Source: Bacteroides nordii WAL 11050 = JCM 12987
GTDB lineage: Bacteria > Bacteroidota > Bacteroidia > Bacteroidales > Bacteroidaceae
DNA: 64,000 nucleotides
NCBI GenBank assembly: GCA_000613465.1
Contig: BAJA01000002.1
Location: forward strand, 62,001 to 126,000
Direction: 5' to 3'
In this document: piece by piece, positions 47,652 to 57,324 of the stretch
Layout of the letters: every line of letters starts with the position of its first letter
How positions within the stretch are numbered: the stretch's first letter is position 1
Program-made: the position numbers and the translations under genes
Notes under the pieces: model-generated
Told to the model about the DNA's origin: nothing
Database searches by the model: none
The model's input: only the letters and a program-made list of their open reading frames with translations

Positions 47652-49331
47652 TTATTTTACGATTACTTTCGTGGTGATTGATTCACCTTTTTCTGTCACA
47701 AACTTCAACATGTATATTCCTTGTGATTGACTAAACGTTGAAATTCCATTCGTTACAAATGCCTTTTCCACCATCTGCCCATACATATTATAGATAGACA
47801 TTTCCAATGCTTGAGTCGCATCGATTCTTATCATCCCTTTATCCGCCGAAACGTTCACAATATCTCCAAGTATGTTCTTCCCAAGAGAAGATGCTCCGGC
47901 GGGAACATCAAGAGATACCTCAAATACATTACAACCACTTTCGATTTGGAAAACCATGTATAAATCATGAATACCCGTTACCGTTGTGCTCATATCAGCT
48001 CCCGTACGTTTCGGATCACTCCAATTATTAGTGCCTTGTGCAACAACACTTGCCAAAACCGATTGTCCTTCCAATATCGATAAATCGGCAAATTCTTCAT
48101 TACTAAAAGGCAAATCAAGATAAAAATCAAATGAGCTGTTATTGATTTTAGCCTGGTCAGAAGAGTGTTTAACAAGAATACGTTTAAATATTCCGTCTTT
48201 AAAGTCAACTCCACTCAACTTCACCACTACTCCTCTTGAAGTATAACCGATATTTGAACCTTCAAACCGTGCTCCATCAGTACCAACCGCTATAATTTCA
48301 GCAGGATTTTCAACACCACCCATAGCATCGAAAGTCATAGTATATGCACTTTCTGTCAGTTTTTCATCAATGAGTTCTATCTTTTCCGGTTCGTCATCTT
48401 CCATTTGCCAGGGTGTTCCTTCAATCAATTGAACTTCTTTCAAATTAGTCGCAGCTGTCCATTTCACATATAAATCATGTTTCCCGCTAATCTTTTTAGT
48501 AATATTCTTAGCCAAAGTGCCATACATTGTCCAAAAGAAATCTCTTGCCGTCCAGATCTTAGCTACCAGATTATCCTCATTGTTCACGTCGTCAATATAA
48601 AGCATAAGAAAACCTGACGGATTAGTACCACCACCATGTGTAGATACTACTGCTATCTGCTGATAAGTATTACCATCTTTAAAGTCAACATCAGCAAATT
48701 TTACTACAACACCTTCTCCGGTCCATCCAATTGCCCCCTCATCATTGAGGTGAGGATCAGAATCTGCTTTTTCTACAATCTCTGCATTTTTTGCCAATAA
48801 CGATTGATATTGATATACCGGATCTTTCATTTCACCCATATCGGAATCACTTAATTCCTCCGTATAGAAAACAACTTTTTTAAGATTACCTTCACATTCA
48901 CGATATCTTACATACACATCACCCTTACCTGTCGGACGAGCAACATCTCCTCCTTCCGCATAAAAGTTATAACGGAAGGTACGATAATACTGAAATGCAC
49001 CTGTTCCGTTCACTTGTACGTCATTAATCAGAACACCACCATTGTCCGGATTACCAAGATAGAAGTCCAGATAACCTTCCATTGCCTTATTCTCATGAGC
49101 AATTTCAACAGAACAACCTGCATATTTTTGTCCATCAGCAAAATCCACTTCTCCTAAACGCAGGGTAGTACCTTCTTTGGTATTACCGACACACTTATTA
49201 ATCACATCAAAGCGCGCATCGTTAATAATTTCAACTCCACTGTCCTCAGTCATCTTGAAGACCAGATCCTGTGCAAATAAATTCGCACCGAACAATAACA
49301 TAATCATCAAAGTAAAAATCTCTTTTTTCAT
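47652..49331 (-). CDS. Secreted protein with three tandem CBM6-like domains
   Basis: A 559-residue protein with a signal peptide (residues 1-21) and no catalytic domain that I can find. Three beta-sandwich units resembling CBM6 repeat at about 22-158, 178-304 and 328-475. Shared phrases include VDFADGQKYAGC, VDFKDGNTYQQI and VDFKDGIFKRI, and the ends GDVYVRYRE, KHDLYVKWT and IHDLYMVFQ. A C-terminal sorting-type domain (487-559, with MSIYNMYGQMVEKAF and TKVIVK) follows. It is probably a secreted or surface glycan-binding protein for this locus. Its position among the enzymes of the operon supports that, but no binding data can be read from sequence. Confidence 0.7.
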   Translation of the reverse strand: MKKEIFTLMIMLLFGANLFAQDLVFKMTEDSGVEIINDARFDVINKCVGNTKEGTTLRLGEVDFADGQKYAGCSVEIAHENKAMEGYLDFYLGNPDNGGVLINDVQVNGTGAFQYYRTFRYNFYAEGGDVARPTGKGDVYVRYRECEGNLKKVVFYTEELSDSDMGEMKDPVYQYQSLLAKNAEIVEKADSDPHLNDEGAIGWTGEGVVVKFADVDFKDGNTYQQIAVVSTHGGGTNPSGFLMLYIDDVNNEDNLVAKIWTARDFFWTMYGTLAKNITKKISGKHDLYVKWTAATNLKEVQLIEGTPWQMEDDEPEKIELIDEKLTESAYTMTFDAMGGVENPAEIIAVGTDGARFEGSNIGYTSRGVVVKLSGVDFKDGIFKRILVKHSSDQAKINNSSFDFYLDLPFSNEEFADLSILEGQSVLASVVAQGTNNWSDPKRTGADMSTTVTGIHDLYMVFQIESGCNVFEVSLDVPAGASSLGKNILGDIVNVSADKGMIRIDATQALEMSIYNMYGQMVEKAFVTNGISTFSQSQGIYMLKFVTEKGESITTKVIVK

Positions 49332-49364
49332 AACATTCTTTTTAAGTTAATAAATTAAAGTATC

Positions 49365-52109
49365 TCATTGTTTCACTATTTTCCCGCCGGCACAGAAAGT
49401 ATCTCCCTTAAGAGAATAGATAAAAAGACCCTTAGGAATACTAAAACCGGGATTCCAGGTAAAAGTCACTACATTTTCAGCTACGACCTGTGAATCACTA
49501 TAGACCAGATTACCGGAAGAGGTATAAATGTACAGTGTGAACTTCCCACCTTCCTTAGCAGGTACTGATATATTAATATAATCGGTGAAAGGATTCGGAT
49601 AAGTAATCGCTTTTACCACTTCAATACCTCCTATTCCAGTAGCATCACCAATCTCTTGTATTGAGAATAATTGATTATCCGCGCCTGTAAAAGGTGCCAG
49701 ACCAAGAACTGCATTTTCTTTATCAGAAGAATCAACCACTTCAAGAACAGTACCCGTACCTTTTGCAGTGATACAGAAATAGTTTTCATCTACACATTGT
49801 ATCCCCCACTTAGCCACATCGACAGTCGTATCAAACGGGAACTGCTGAATATACTTATTCCCTCTAACAGTCATAAAAAGTTTCGAACTACCCGATTGAA
49901 AGCCGTAAAAAGCATCACCAACCAAATGCAAATTCCATGACAAGGAGCCCTCGTCTACATAAGTTTTTTGCACAATGCTCGTACCATTCACCTGGTTATC
50001 AACAGATAATCCAATCGCTTTCCCGCTATGTTTTGCCACTATTTTATATGTTTTATCAGACTGAATTTCGGGTAAATTGTACTCCGTACGAGTAAAATCT
50101 ATGTAATCAAGATTCATACTACCATCCAGAAACAAGACTTTCAGCATCTGTTTTCCTTCGGACAGATTAACATATACACTGTAATCGGAATATTCCGATT
50201 TTTTTTGTGATTCAACCGTAGTCAGAACTTTATCGCCAAGCATCACGGTAACTCCTGCTTTAGAAGAAGTAGATGAATAATTAATATCCATTCTGTAAAC
50301 GCCGGCTTCCTGTACATCAACAGAATAATTCAACCATTCTCCAGTAGCAGTCCAACCGACATAATACCCCGTTCCACCTTCTCCTATCCCCACAAAATCA
50401 CCGGGTTCTGTTCGGTATTTCCCTCCCTGATTACTTTTAGAAGTATCATAAAAACCCACTCCCTGACCACCTTTATCAAAATCTTCTGCTTCTATGCGTC
50501 CCGGAATACTCAATTCTTTATAAGGGGCATGTACACTTTCAAAATATTGACGTGAAGTTGCCATTAAATCACTGGCTTTTAGGAAGACATACTTACCGGG
50601 AAACTCCGCATTCAATTGTTCTACTACGCTATTAATGCCCGGATAACCATCTCCTCCCATTCCTGCCTGTACCATATAAACTCCTGTGAAAACCGGATAA
50701 TTCTCTGATACGGAAACACCGGAAAGATAATTATACAATTCCTTCTTATTAGAAACAACTCCTCCGGTACATATTACAGGCATCCCTAACCAATCATAAG
50801 CATCCCGATAGGCACCGTTAGTCCATGCAATAGTTCCCAGTACTCCGGTTTTCACAAAACCATTATTAAAGAATGGTTGTGCCGGCCAACGAAGAGAAGA
50901 GGCCGTGACAGACATACCTGCCTGATAAAGCCATTCACCATTCATTTCACACCAACGTACATAATCCATGGGCTTATAAAGAGCTTCCTGAATATACTGA
51001 ACGCCGGACGGACCACCGATAAATTCATCATTTTCCGTTGCATTCTCATAGTAATACCGCAGGATAAACGGAGCAATCTCCATCAATGCAGGCGATAATG
51101 TCATCGAAACCGGAACCTTTCCCCTACCTTTCTGATTAAAAATATCATATGTGGCATTGTGGTTAAATTGAATATTATCGCCATCACTCCAATGCAATGC
51201 TACGTACACTTTTCCTTTTTCGGCAGTTACAGCCTTTGGTTCAGGTTGTTTAAATGTTTCTGTTGGAAAAGAAGAATAAAAACTTGCATTCGGGAAAATA
51301 TCCCCTACCAGAAAGCCCCATCCTTCAGGATTAATAGCATCATTCAAATCATCGCCATGCATTCCGTATCCCAGTACAAATGAGTTTTTAGGATAACCCT
51401 CCGTATTAAGTATACGCTTAATGATATTTTTCCCCTCTGTAGAATGGTTGTCAAGCCAGAAAGTAAAAGAACGGGTTGCAACGGCATAGTCGTATAACCG
51501 CCATGGAAAACCTTCCCAATCATCGCGCAGTCCAAGGCTGAAGGTTATTTTTTTATTCAACTTAGGCATAAGTTCCGCCAAAGCCCAATCATAAGCTTCC
51601 GACAACGTAAACCAACGATTGCGTATATCGACAATTTCTTTGTCCCAACCGAATTCTTCCACCAATGTGTTTTTCAATTCTTCACTAACAGGCAAAGCAT
51701 TCTCGGCACAAGCTATCATCACAGCCATATTCCAATTAAATCCGTTTACCTTAAAATCGCACACGATAAGTTTGTCCAAACGGTCTTTATAATTCCGAAA
51801 TAAAGTACGCAGTGCTCTATTCTCACCGGTACTAACATTATAAGCCGGACGTCTATACGGTTTCTTAGTATATTTGAACCAGGTTATTTCATGTGAATCA
51901 TCCCCTAAAAAGAGCTCTGCTGAATCTCGGTTAATTATTCCCTGAAATACCCTGCATATTAACTTTGCTTCGGTTTGATCGGTCGAAATACTCAAGTATA
52001 CAGCTTCCTGTACAGCTTTCATTTTCGGGAAAAAAGCCGGAAACTCTTTTCCCTGAGTGAAAGTGCAGACACAAAGCAATAATAACGATATCATTATTGT
52101 TTTCTTCAT
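49365..52109 (-). CDS. GxGYxYP protein with CBM6, ricin-like and sorting-type domains
   Basis: A 914-residue secreted protein. Residues 1-20 are a signal peptide. The GxGYxYP catalytic-like part spans about 25-530, with VFQGIINRDSAELFLG and VYMVQAGMGGDGYPGINS (479-496). A CBM6 module lies at about 537-672 (IEAEDFD, GYYVGWTATGEWLNYSVDVQ, LDYIDF). A ricin-type beta-trefoil lies at about 685-820 (YKIVAKHSGKAIGLSVDNQV). The C-terminal domain begins ITYPNPFTDYINI at about 836. It probably binds and cleaves a complex plant or host glycan. The shorter relative at 43008 lacks the accessory modules. It is co-directional with its neighbours, 8 bases after the GH3 gene at 52118. Confidence 0.8.
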   Translation of the reverse strand: MKKTIMISLLLLCVCTFTQGKEFPAFFPKMKAVQEAVYLSISTDQTEAKLICRVFQGIINRDSAELFLGDDSHEITWFKYTKKPYRRPAYNVSTGENRALRTLFRNYKDRLDKLIVCDFKVNGFNWNMAVMIACAENALPVSEELKNTLVEEFGWDKEIVDIRNRWFTLSEAYDWALAELMPKLNKKITFSLGLRDDWEGFPWRLYDYAVATRSFTFWLDNHSTEGKNIIKRILNTEGYPKNSFVLGYGMHGDDLNDAINPEGWGFLVGDIFPNASFYSSFPTETFKQPEPKAVTAEKGKVYVALHWSDGDNIQFNHNATYDIFNQKGRGKVPVSMTLSPALMEIAPFILRYYYENATENDEFIGGPSGVQYIQEALYKPMDYVRWCEMNGEWLYQAGMSVTASSLRWPAQPFFNNGFVKTGVLGTIAWTNGAYRDAYDWLGMPVICTGGVVSNKKELYNYLSGVSVSENYPVFTGVYMVQAGMGGDGYPGINSVVEQLNAEFPGKYVFLKASDLMATSRQYFESVHAPYKELSIPGRIEAEDFDKGGQGVGFYDTSKSNQGGKYRTEPGDFVGIGEGGTGYYVGWTATGEWLNYSVDVQEAGVYRMDINYSSTSSKAGVTVMLGDKVLTTVESQKKSEYSDYSVYVNLSEGKQMLKVLFLDGSMNLDYIDFTRTEYNLPEIQSDKTYKIVAKHSGKAIGLSVDNQVNGTSIVQKTYVDEGSLSWNLHLVGDAFYGFQSGSSKLFMTVRGNKYIQQFPFDTTVDVAKWGIQCVDENYFCITAKGTGTVLEVVDSSDKENAVLGLAPFTGADNQLFSIQEIGDATGIGGIEVVKAITYPNPFTDYINISVPAKEGGKFTLYIYTSSGNLVYSDSQVVAENVVTFTWNPGFSIPKGLFIYSLKGDTFCAGGKIVKQ

Positions 52110-52117
52110 ACCTTAGT

Positions 52118-54688
52118 TTATTTTAAAGTAACTATTTGTTGAAGTTGTATAGCATCAGAGGCTGTACCAACCATAAACAGATAATCGCCGGCAGGAGTGT
52201 AAAATTCCCCTTCCTCTTCATTCCAGAACCGTAATTCAGACTTTGGAACAGTCAAATTTATCTGCTTACTTTCTCCTTTTTTCAGATGTATTCGTTCAAA
52301 ACCTTTCAGTTGTTTTAAAGGCAGTTTTACCTGAGAGTCACTTCCCTGATATTTCACATATAACTGAGCGACCTCATCGCCCTCATACTTTCCGGTATTT
52401 TTCAGAGTAAAACTTACTCTCACTACATCACCGGCAGGATCGATACTTAGCTTTTTATAAGAGAAAGTAGTATAACTCAGCCCGTGTCCAAACGCATACA
52501 GGGGATTACCCTCAAAGAACTGGTAAGTACGTCCTTTACGGATGTCGTAATCATCGAATGCGGGTAATTCATCCAAACTGCGATAATAGGTTAAAGGCAG
52601 TTTTCCTCCGGGATTGTAATCACCAAACAGAACTTCAGCCACAGCAGTACCTCCCGCTTCTCCGGGATACCAGGCATTGACAATAGCAGGAATATGTTCG
52701 TCCATCCAGTTTATGGCCAATGAACTACCGGCAACCAGAACCACTACGGTATTTGGATTTATTTTATAAGCTTCCTCAATAAAAATCTGTTGGTCTTTCG
52801 GTAACTCAATCGAGTAACGGTCTTGTCCTTCACGCTCAATGGATTTATTTATTCCTAATACAGCAATTGTCAAATCACATTTTCTCATGATGTCACCAGC
52901 CTCTCCATATAAATCTATCAACTCTTTTTTATTGGTGTCTGGTGCATGCCAATACAGTTTGGCAGATGCTTCACCTCCATTGTCAAAGTATTCAGCAACC
53001 AATTCATATTTTTTTCCTTTTTCCAGAAATAGAGATATACTATCTGCCTGCACACCTCTGTTATGCCATGAATCTATCATCTTCTTTCCGTCGATATATA
53101 ACCGGCAACCGTCATCGGTAGCAAAAGCCAATATATATTTTCCCGAAATAGTAGGTACAAGATCACCGCTCCAACGGATAGACAATGGAGATTTTGGCAA
53201 GAAAGGGTCAGGTGCCTGATTGGCCGGTTCGAAATTGATGTTATCATCTATACGTACTTTAGGAGTACCTGCCAAATCCTTATTATCGTAATATTCAGCT
53301 TTCAGACCATTCGGAAAATAAGATTTCGTTATCATCTCATATCCCGAAGCAGAAGAAGTCCAGGGAGAATACATTACTTCGACCTGATCTCCCACTCTCT
53401 TTTTAATTCCTTCGAGTATGGACACAGGTTGATTAACCGGTGTACCACTATAATCACCAAACTCACTATTTCCTGCATTTATCCCAACTACAGCTATCGA
53501 TTTTATCTTTTTAGAGTCAAGTGGCAAGAATTTCTTTTCATTCTTCAACAAGACGATGCTCTGACGAGCAGCCTCAAGAGCCAACTTACTATGCTTCTCG
53601 CATCCTACTACAGAAGGAGATATTTTATTGTAAGGATTCAAAGCCGGATCGTCAAACAGACCAAGACGCATGCGAGCTCTCAAGACATGATAAGCAGCAG
53701 AATCAATTTCCGCTTCACTTACCATATACTGTTTATAGGCATTAAGCAAAGGTTCCATATAAACATTATCTCCACATTCCAAATCAAGACCAGCCTGTAT
53801 AGACAAGGCCGCGGCAGCCTCCAATGTTTTCACATATTTATGATGTGTTACCAAAAAACCGGGTCCTCCGCAATCGGAAACCACATACCCGTCAAATCCC
53901 CAGTCATGGCGGAGAACTTTCTTCAACAACCAGTTATTCAACGTACAAGGAACATCATTAATAGCATTATAGGCAGTCATTATAGAAGCAGCCTTTCCTT
54001 CGATAATACATTTTTCGAATGCCGGCAAATAATATTCTCTCAAATCTTTCTCACTAATGATAGGATTACATTCAAAACGATTATGTTCCTCATTGTTTGC
54101 TGCAAAATGCTTTGGTGTTGATACTATCTTCAGATAGCGGGGATCATCTCCCTGCAGCCCCTTTACAAATGAAACACCGAGTTTTCCGGACAGAAAGGGA
54201 TCTTCACCATAAGTCTCCGGGGTACGCCCCCAACGCGGATCTCTTGCCATATTTACTGTAGGAGACCAGAATGTAAGTAAATCACTGAATTGCCCCAACT
54301 GTTTTTTCCCTTGTTCCAACTCATTCCATCTTGCACGTGCTTCATCTGAAATAACCGTCGAAATCTCGTTCAGCAATTGAGGATTCCACATAGCAGCCAA
54401 TCCGATAGCTTGCGGAAATACGGTAAAGTTTCCTGGACGTACAACTCCGTGTAACGCCTCATTTCCATGATAATACTTATCTATATGAAGTCGTGGAATA
54501 CCCGGTGAAGTCGCACGCAGTAATGAGATCTTCTCTTCAATGGTCAATTTAGATAATAAATCAAGAATGCGCTCGTGCCGAGGGGCATTCATATCCAAAT
54601 AAACATCTTTACCATTCTGTGCCTGGGCAGTAAACACGTAAACCAGACTTACTACAAAAAATAATATTCTTCTTTTATTCATTTTCAT
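52118..54688 (-). CDS. GH3 beta-glycosidase with PA14 domain (second copy)
   Basis: An 856-residue secreted GH3 enzyme with a signal peptide (cut after AQA near residue 23). Motifs are GNEALHGVV (75-83), FWSPTVNMARDPRWGRTPET and the nucleophile Asp272 in FDGYVVSDCGGP. A PA14 insert spans about 470-600, with FATDDGCRLYIDGKKMIDSW. YAFGHGLSYTTF and a fibronectin-III-like tail complete it. It shares the architecture of the copy at 44963 but is clearly divergent, so the two probably cleave different linkages or chain positions. It starts 5 bases after the DUF3823 gene, implying tight co-transcription with susC/susD. Confidence 0.88.
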   Translation of the reverse strand: MKMNKRRILFFVVSLVYVFTAQAQNGKDVYLDMNAPRHERILDLLSKLTIEEKISLLRATSPGIPRLHIDKYYHGNEALHGVVRPGNFTVFPQAIGLAAMWNPQLLNEISTVISDEARARWNELEQGKKQLGQFSDLLTFWSPTVNMARDPRWGRTPETYGEDPFLSGKLGVSFVKGLQGDDPRYLKIVSTPKHFAANNEEHNRFECNPIISEKDLREYYLPAFEKCIIEGKAASIMTAYNAINDVPCTLNNWLLKKVLRHDWGFDGYVVSDCGGPGFLVTHHKYVKTLEAAAALSIQAGLDLECGDNVYMEPLLNAYKQYMVSEAEIDSAAYHVLRARMRLGLFDDPALNPYNKISPSVVGCEKHSKLALEAARQSIVLLKNEKKFLPLDSKKIKSIAVVGINAGNSEFGDYSGTPVNQPVSILEGIKKRVGDQVEVMYSPWTSSASGYEMITKSYFPNGLKAEYYDNKDLAGTPKVRIDDNINFEPANQAPDPFLPKSPLSIRWSGDLVPTISGKYILAFATDDGCRLYIDGKKMIDSWHNRGVQADSISLFLEKGKKYELVAEYFDNGGEASAKLYWHAPDTNKKELIDLYGEAGDIMRKCDLTIAVLGINKSIEREGQDRYSIELPKDQQIFIEEAYKINPNTVVVLVAGSSLAINWMDEHIPAIVNAWYPGEAGGTAVAEVLFGDYNPGGKLPLTYYRSLDELPAFDDYDIRKGRTYQFFEGNPLYAFGHGLSYTTFSYKKLSIDPAGDVVRVSFTLKNTGKYEGDEVAQLYVKYQGSDSQVKLPLKQLKGFERIHLKKGESKQINLTVPKSELRFWNEEEGEFYTPAGDYLFMVGTASDAIQLQQIVTLK

Positions 54689-54693
54689 GTTGT

Positions 54694-55422
54694 TTAAGGA
54701 GCCACAAATTCAAATATTTCAGAGTAGTTATATCGTTTCAGAGTAGAGTTATAACTGCAACTGGAAAGAGCCGCCAAGCGCAGGTAATATTTTACTCCAC
54801 TCTCCAATTTATCGAGTGTAATTTCCTGATCTTTACTTTCAATTGTTTCGTCACTGGTCCGGCTTAAAGTCTTCTTCACACTCAACCCGTCATTGTATCC
54901 TCCATTGTAATAAGACACAACCGGCATCGTATTACATAAAAGCCATACCTCGGAAATCGTTTTCTTACCAATCTCCATTCCTTCGGGAACAGCAGAACGT
55001 TTCAACGAAAATTTCACAGTCACTTTTCCAGCCTCTCCGGGTATCACTTCCATTAATTTTATTTTCAGATAAGGAGTTACTTTAAAATTATGATCGGTTA
55101 CTCCTTTCAAAGTCAGTTCTTCTTCTGCCACCGGAAAGAAAGGACCTTCGATCGGTGATACCTTATAGTCACCTCCAAATAAGGCAACATTACGAAATGT
55201 ACCATTCGCTTTCGCCCAGAAATAGAGAGGGGTCGGATCTTTATATCCCAGGTCGAGTAGTTTGATACGACAACCATCGGGCTGTTCTGTATATACAACT
55301 TCGCCAGTTTCACTATCTATCAAACTACCGTTAATTCCGGCATTGGGAGCATCATAGTTATCTAATTCAAAACAAGAAGATAACAATACAGTAAGCAATA
55401 CAAACAATATATCCTTTTTCAT
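54694..55422 (-). CDS. DUF3823 lipoprotein
   Basis: A 242-residue lipoprotein with lipobox LLSSC (modified Cys17). The rest matches DUF3823, a family nearly always encoded just after SusC/SusD pairs: NAGINGSLIDSETGEVVYTE, then a carboxypeptidase-regulatory-like beta domain with GTFRNVALFGGDYKVSP, and a fibronectin-like C-terminus (VKYYLRLAALSS). It is likely a surface glycan-binding or accessory lipoprotein. It is 22 bases after susD and 5 bases before the GH3 gene. Confidence 0.85.
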   Translation of the reverse strand: MKKDILFVLLTVLLSSCFELDNYDAPNAGINGSLIDSETGEVVYTEQPDGCRIKLLDLGYKDPTPLYFWAKANGTFRNVALFGGDYKVSPIEGPFFPVAEEELTLKGVTDHNFKVTPYLKIKLMEVIPGEAGKVTVKFSLKRSAVPEGMEIGKKTISEVWLLCNTMPVVSYYNGGYNDGLSVKKTLSRTSDETIESKDQEITLDKLESGVKYYLRLAALSSCSYNSTLKRYNYSEIFEFVAP

Positions 55423-55444
55423 ATCTTTCTTTTTTATTAATCAA

Positions 55445-57313
55445 TTAATATCCGGGATTCTGAACTATATTCGGGTTCAGATTAATCTGTTCATCATTGA
55501 TTCGGATGTAATACATATAAGGTTTAAAATCATGAGCATTACCAATCTCTGTTTTCTTGAATATCCACTTTTTCGTATTAGCTACATAGTATGGATACAA
55601 GCCTTTCATCTTTACATTATTCATCACCTTATCGGCTTCTCTCCATCTCTTCAAATCCCAAAAACGATGATTTTCATACATAAATTCTACCTGCATCTCT
55701 TCACGAACCGCTTTAACGGTTAATGCCGGTGCATCCTCCACTCCCGCACGGTCACGGACGTCATTCAGATAAGTAAGGCCATTAGAAACATATTTTGTTT
55801 CACCTGACGAAGCAAGTTCGGCTGCTGCTTCTGCATAGTTTAACAGAACTTCTGCGTAACGGAATTCCAACCAATCCTGGTCCTGACTACTATGTTTCGG
55901 ATCATTCGGAGCATTTCCTTCAAAAAGAAACTTCTTAATGTATAACCCTGTAATAGTAGATTCGGAGGTTCCGCCTACTCCCTGTTTGCCAATCACACTC
56001 AAAACTGTATCACCATACTGAATCTCATCCGTAAAAGCTCCACCTTCTTTCAAGACTTTTACACTTTGACCATTAAGTTCAACCACTCCTTTCTGAATGT
56101 CAATGATTCCACTTACATCACCTTTCGCATTGGTCCATTCGGAACCGGGAATCATAATGGTAGCATATAAACGGGAATCACGGCCTTTGAACAAATCTGT
56201 CCGTTTATCAAATTCCTGAATCTTGCCCGATGTATCCACTACCCATCCGGATGAATTCGTATTCAATGCTCCCGATGTTCCATCGGCCATTTTAAAAGCT
56301 TCCGCAAGATTTAACGTAGGACTTAAACGTGATCCGTACCCTTCGGGCAGACGATACCCCCAAGGAGAATTCCATAAATCCCAATTATGGGTTTTACCCG
56401 GATACTGGTACTTCTTTACAAAAATAACTTCCGGACAATCGTCTTTTACCCAAAACAATTGTTGATAATTCTTTGCCTTATCAGCATTAGCTCTGTACAG
56501 ACTATAATTGCCTTCTCCAATAATTATTTCTGCGGCAGCAATCACTTCTTCATAATACTTTTTAGCTTTATCAGGATTATCAAAACCTACCACCCCATTT
56601 TTATCATACGTACCATACTTAGCAATAGAGGCAGCAAAAAGCATTGCCCTCGTTTTAAGTGCTGCAGCCGAAAAGCGATTCATTCTATATTTTTCACTTG
56701 CAACCCTCTCTTTCGGTAAATATTCGATGGCATAATTCAAATCCTTCAAGATAAAGTTGTAAGATTCTTCTTCCGTATTCCGGGATACCAGCAAAGCTTC
56801 CAGATCATCGGGATCATAAACTTGAGGTGTCTCTATAATAGGTACTCCACCATATCGCTTTACCATACCAAAATAATACCAGGCACGGATAGCGCGTGCT
56901 TCCGCCAAAAGTTCAGTTTTTCTTGTTTCAGTAAATAGTACCGATGTACCGAGCTTCTCAATCAACTCATTTACATTACGAACATTATCATATGCCCACC
57001 ACTGATTCCACATTCCATTACCTGTAGGTCCCATTATTTCATGCGGCCACTCACAATGTATAGCCTCGTCACAGCTAAGTGCTGGTACGAAACAACCGGA
57101 AACCCAATTATTAAACCCAGATTCCGAACCATAATTAAAATCTTCGATAGGCAACCGATTATACAGAGTCGACATATAAGCTTCAATGCCTGCTTCCGTT
57201 CCAAAAATCGGATCTTCCGTTATTTTATTTAAGGGAGGTAAGTTCAAAAAATCATTGCATGACGAAAATAAGCCCATCATCAATGCAAGTATCAAATATA
57301 TTTTCCTTTTCAT
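55445..57313 (-). CDS. susD: SusD/RagB family outer-membrane lipoprotein
   Basis: A 622-residue lipoprotein with lipobox LFSSC (modified Cys19). It caps the SusC barrel and binds oligosaccharide. SusD hallmarks are NDFLNLPPLNKITEDPIFGT after the cysteine, AIRAWYYFGMVKRYGGVPII (TPR region), WLEFRYAEVLLNYAEAA and FMYENHRFWDLKRWREADKV at the C-terminus. It lies 11 bases downstream of susC. The symbol denotes the family; specificity is unknown. Confidence 0.93.
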   Translation of the reverse strand: MKRKIYLILALMMGLFSSCNDFLNLPPLNKITEDPIFGTEAGIEAYMSTLYNRLPIEDFNYGSESGFNNWVSGCFVPALSCDEAIHCEWPHEIMGPTGNGMWNQWWAYDNVRNVNELIEKLGTSVLFTETRKTELLAEARAIRAWYYFGMVKRYGGVPIIETPQVYDPDDLEALLVSRNTEEESYNFILKDLNYAIEYLPKERVASEKYRMNRFSAAALKTRAMLFAASIAKYGTYDKNGVVGFDNPDKAKKYYEEVIAAAEIIIGEGNYSLYRANADKAKNYQQLFWVKDDCPEVIFVKKYQYPGKTHNWDLWNSPWGYRLPEGYGSRLSPTLNLAEAFKMADGTSGALNTNSSGWVVDTSGKIQEFDKRTDLFKGRDSRLYATIMIPGSEWTNAKGDVSGIIDIQKGVVELNGQSVKVLKEGGAFTDEIQYGDTVLSVIGKQGVGGTSESTITGLYIKKFLFEGNAPNDPKHSSQDQDWLEFRYAEVLLNYAEAAAELASSGETKYVSNGLTYLNDVRDRAGVEDAPALTVKAVREEMQVEFMYENHRFWDLKRWREADKVMNNVKMKGLYPYYVANTKKWIFKKTEIGNAHDFKPYMYYIRINDEQINLNPNIVQNPGY

Positions 57314-57324
57314 GGCGACAAATT

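Noticed and set aside
53429..54121. A 230-codon plus-strand open frame opposite the second GH3 gene
   Set aside because: Antisense to a well-supported enzyme, low-complexity composition and no start context.
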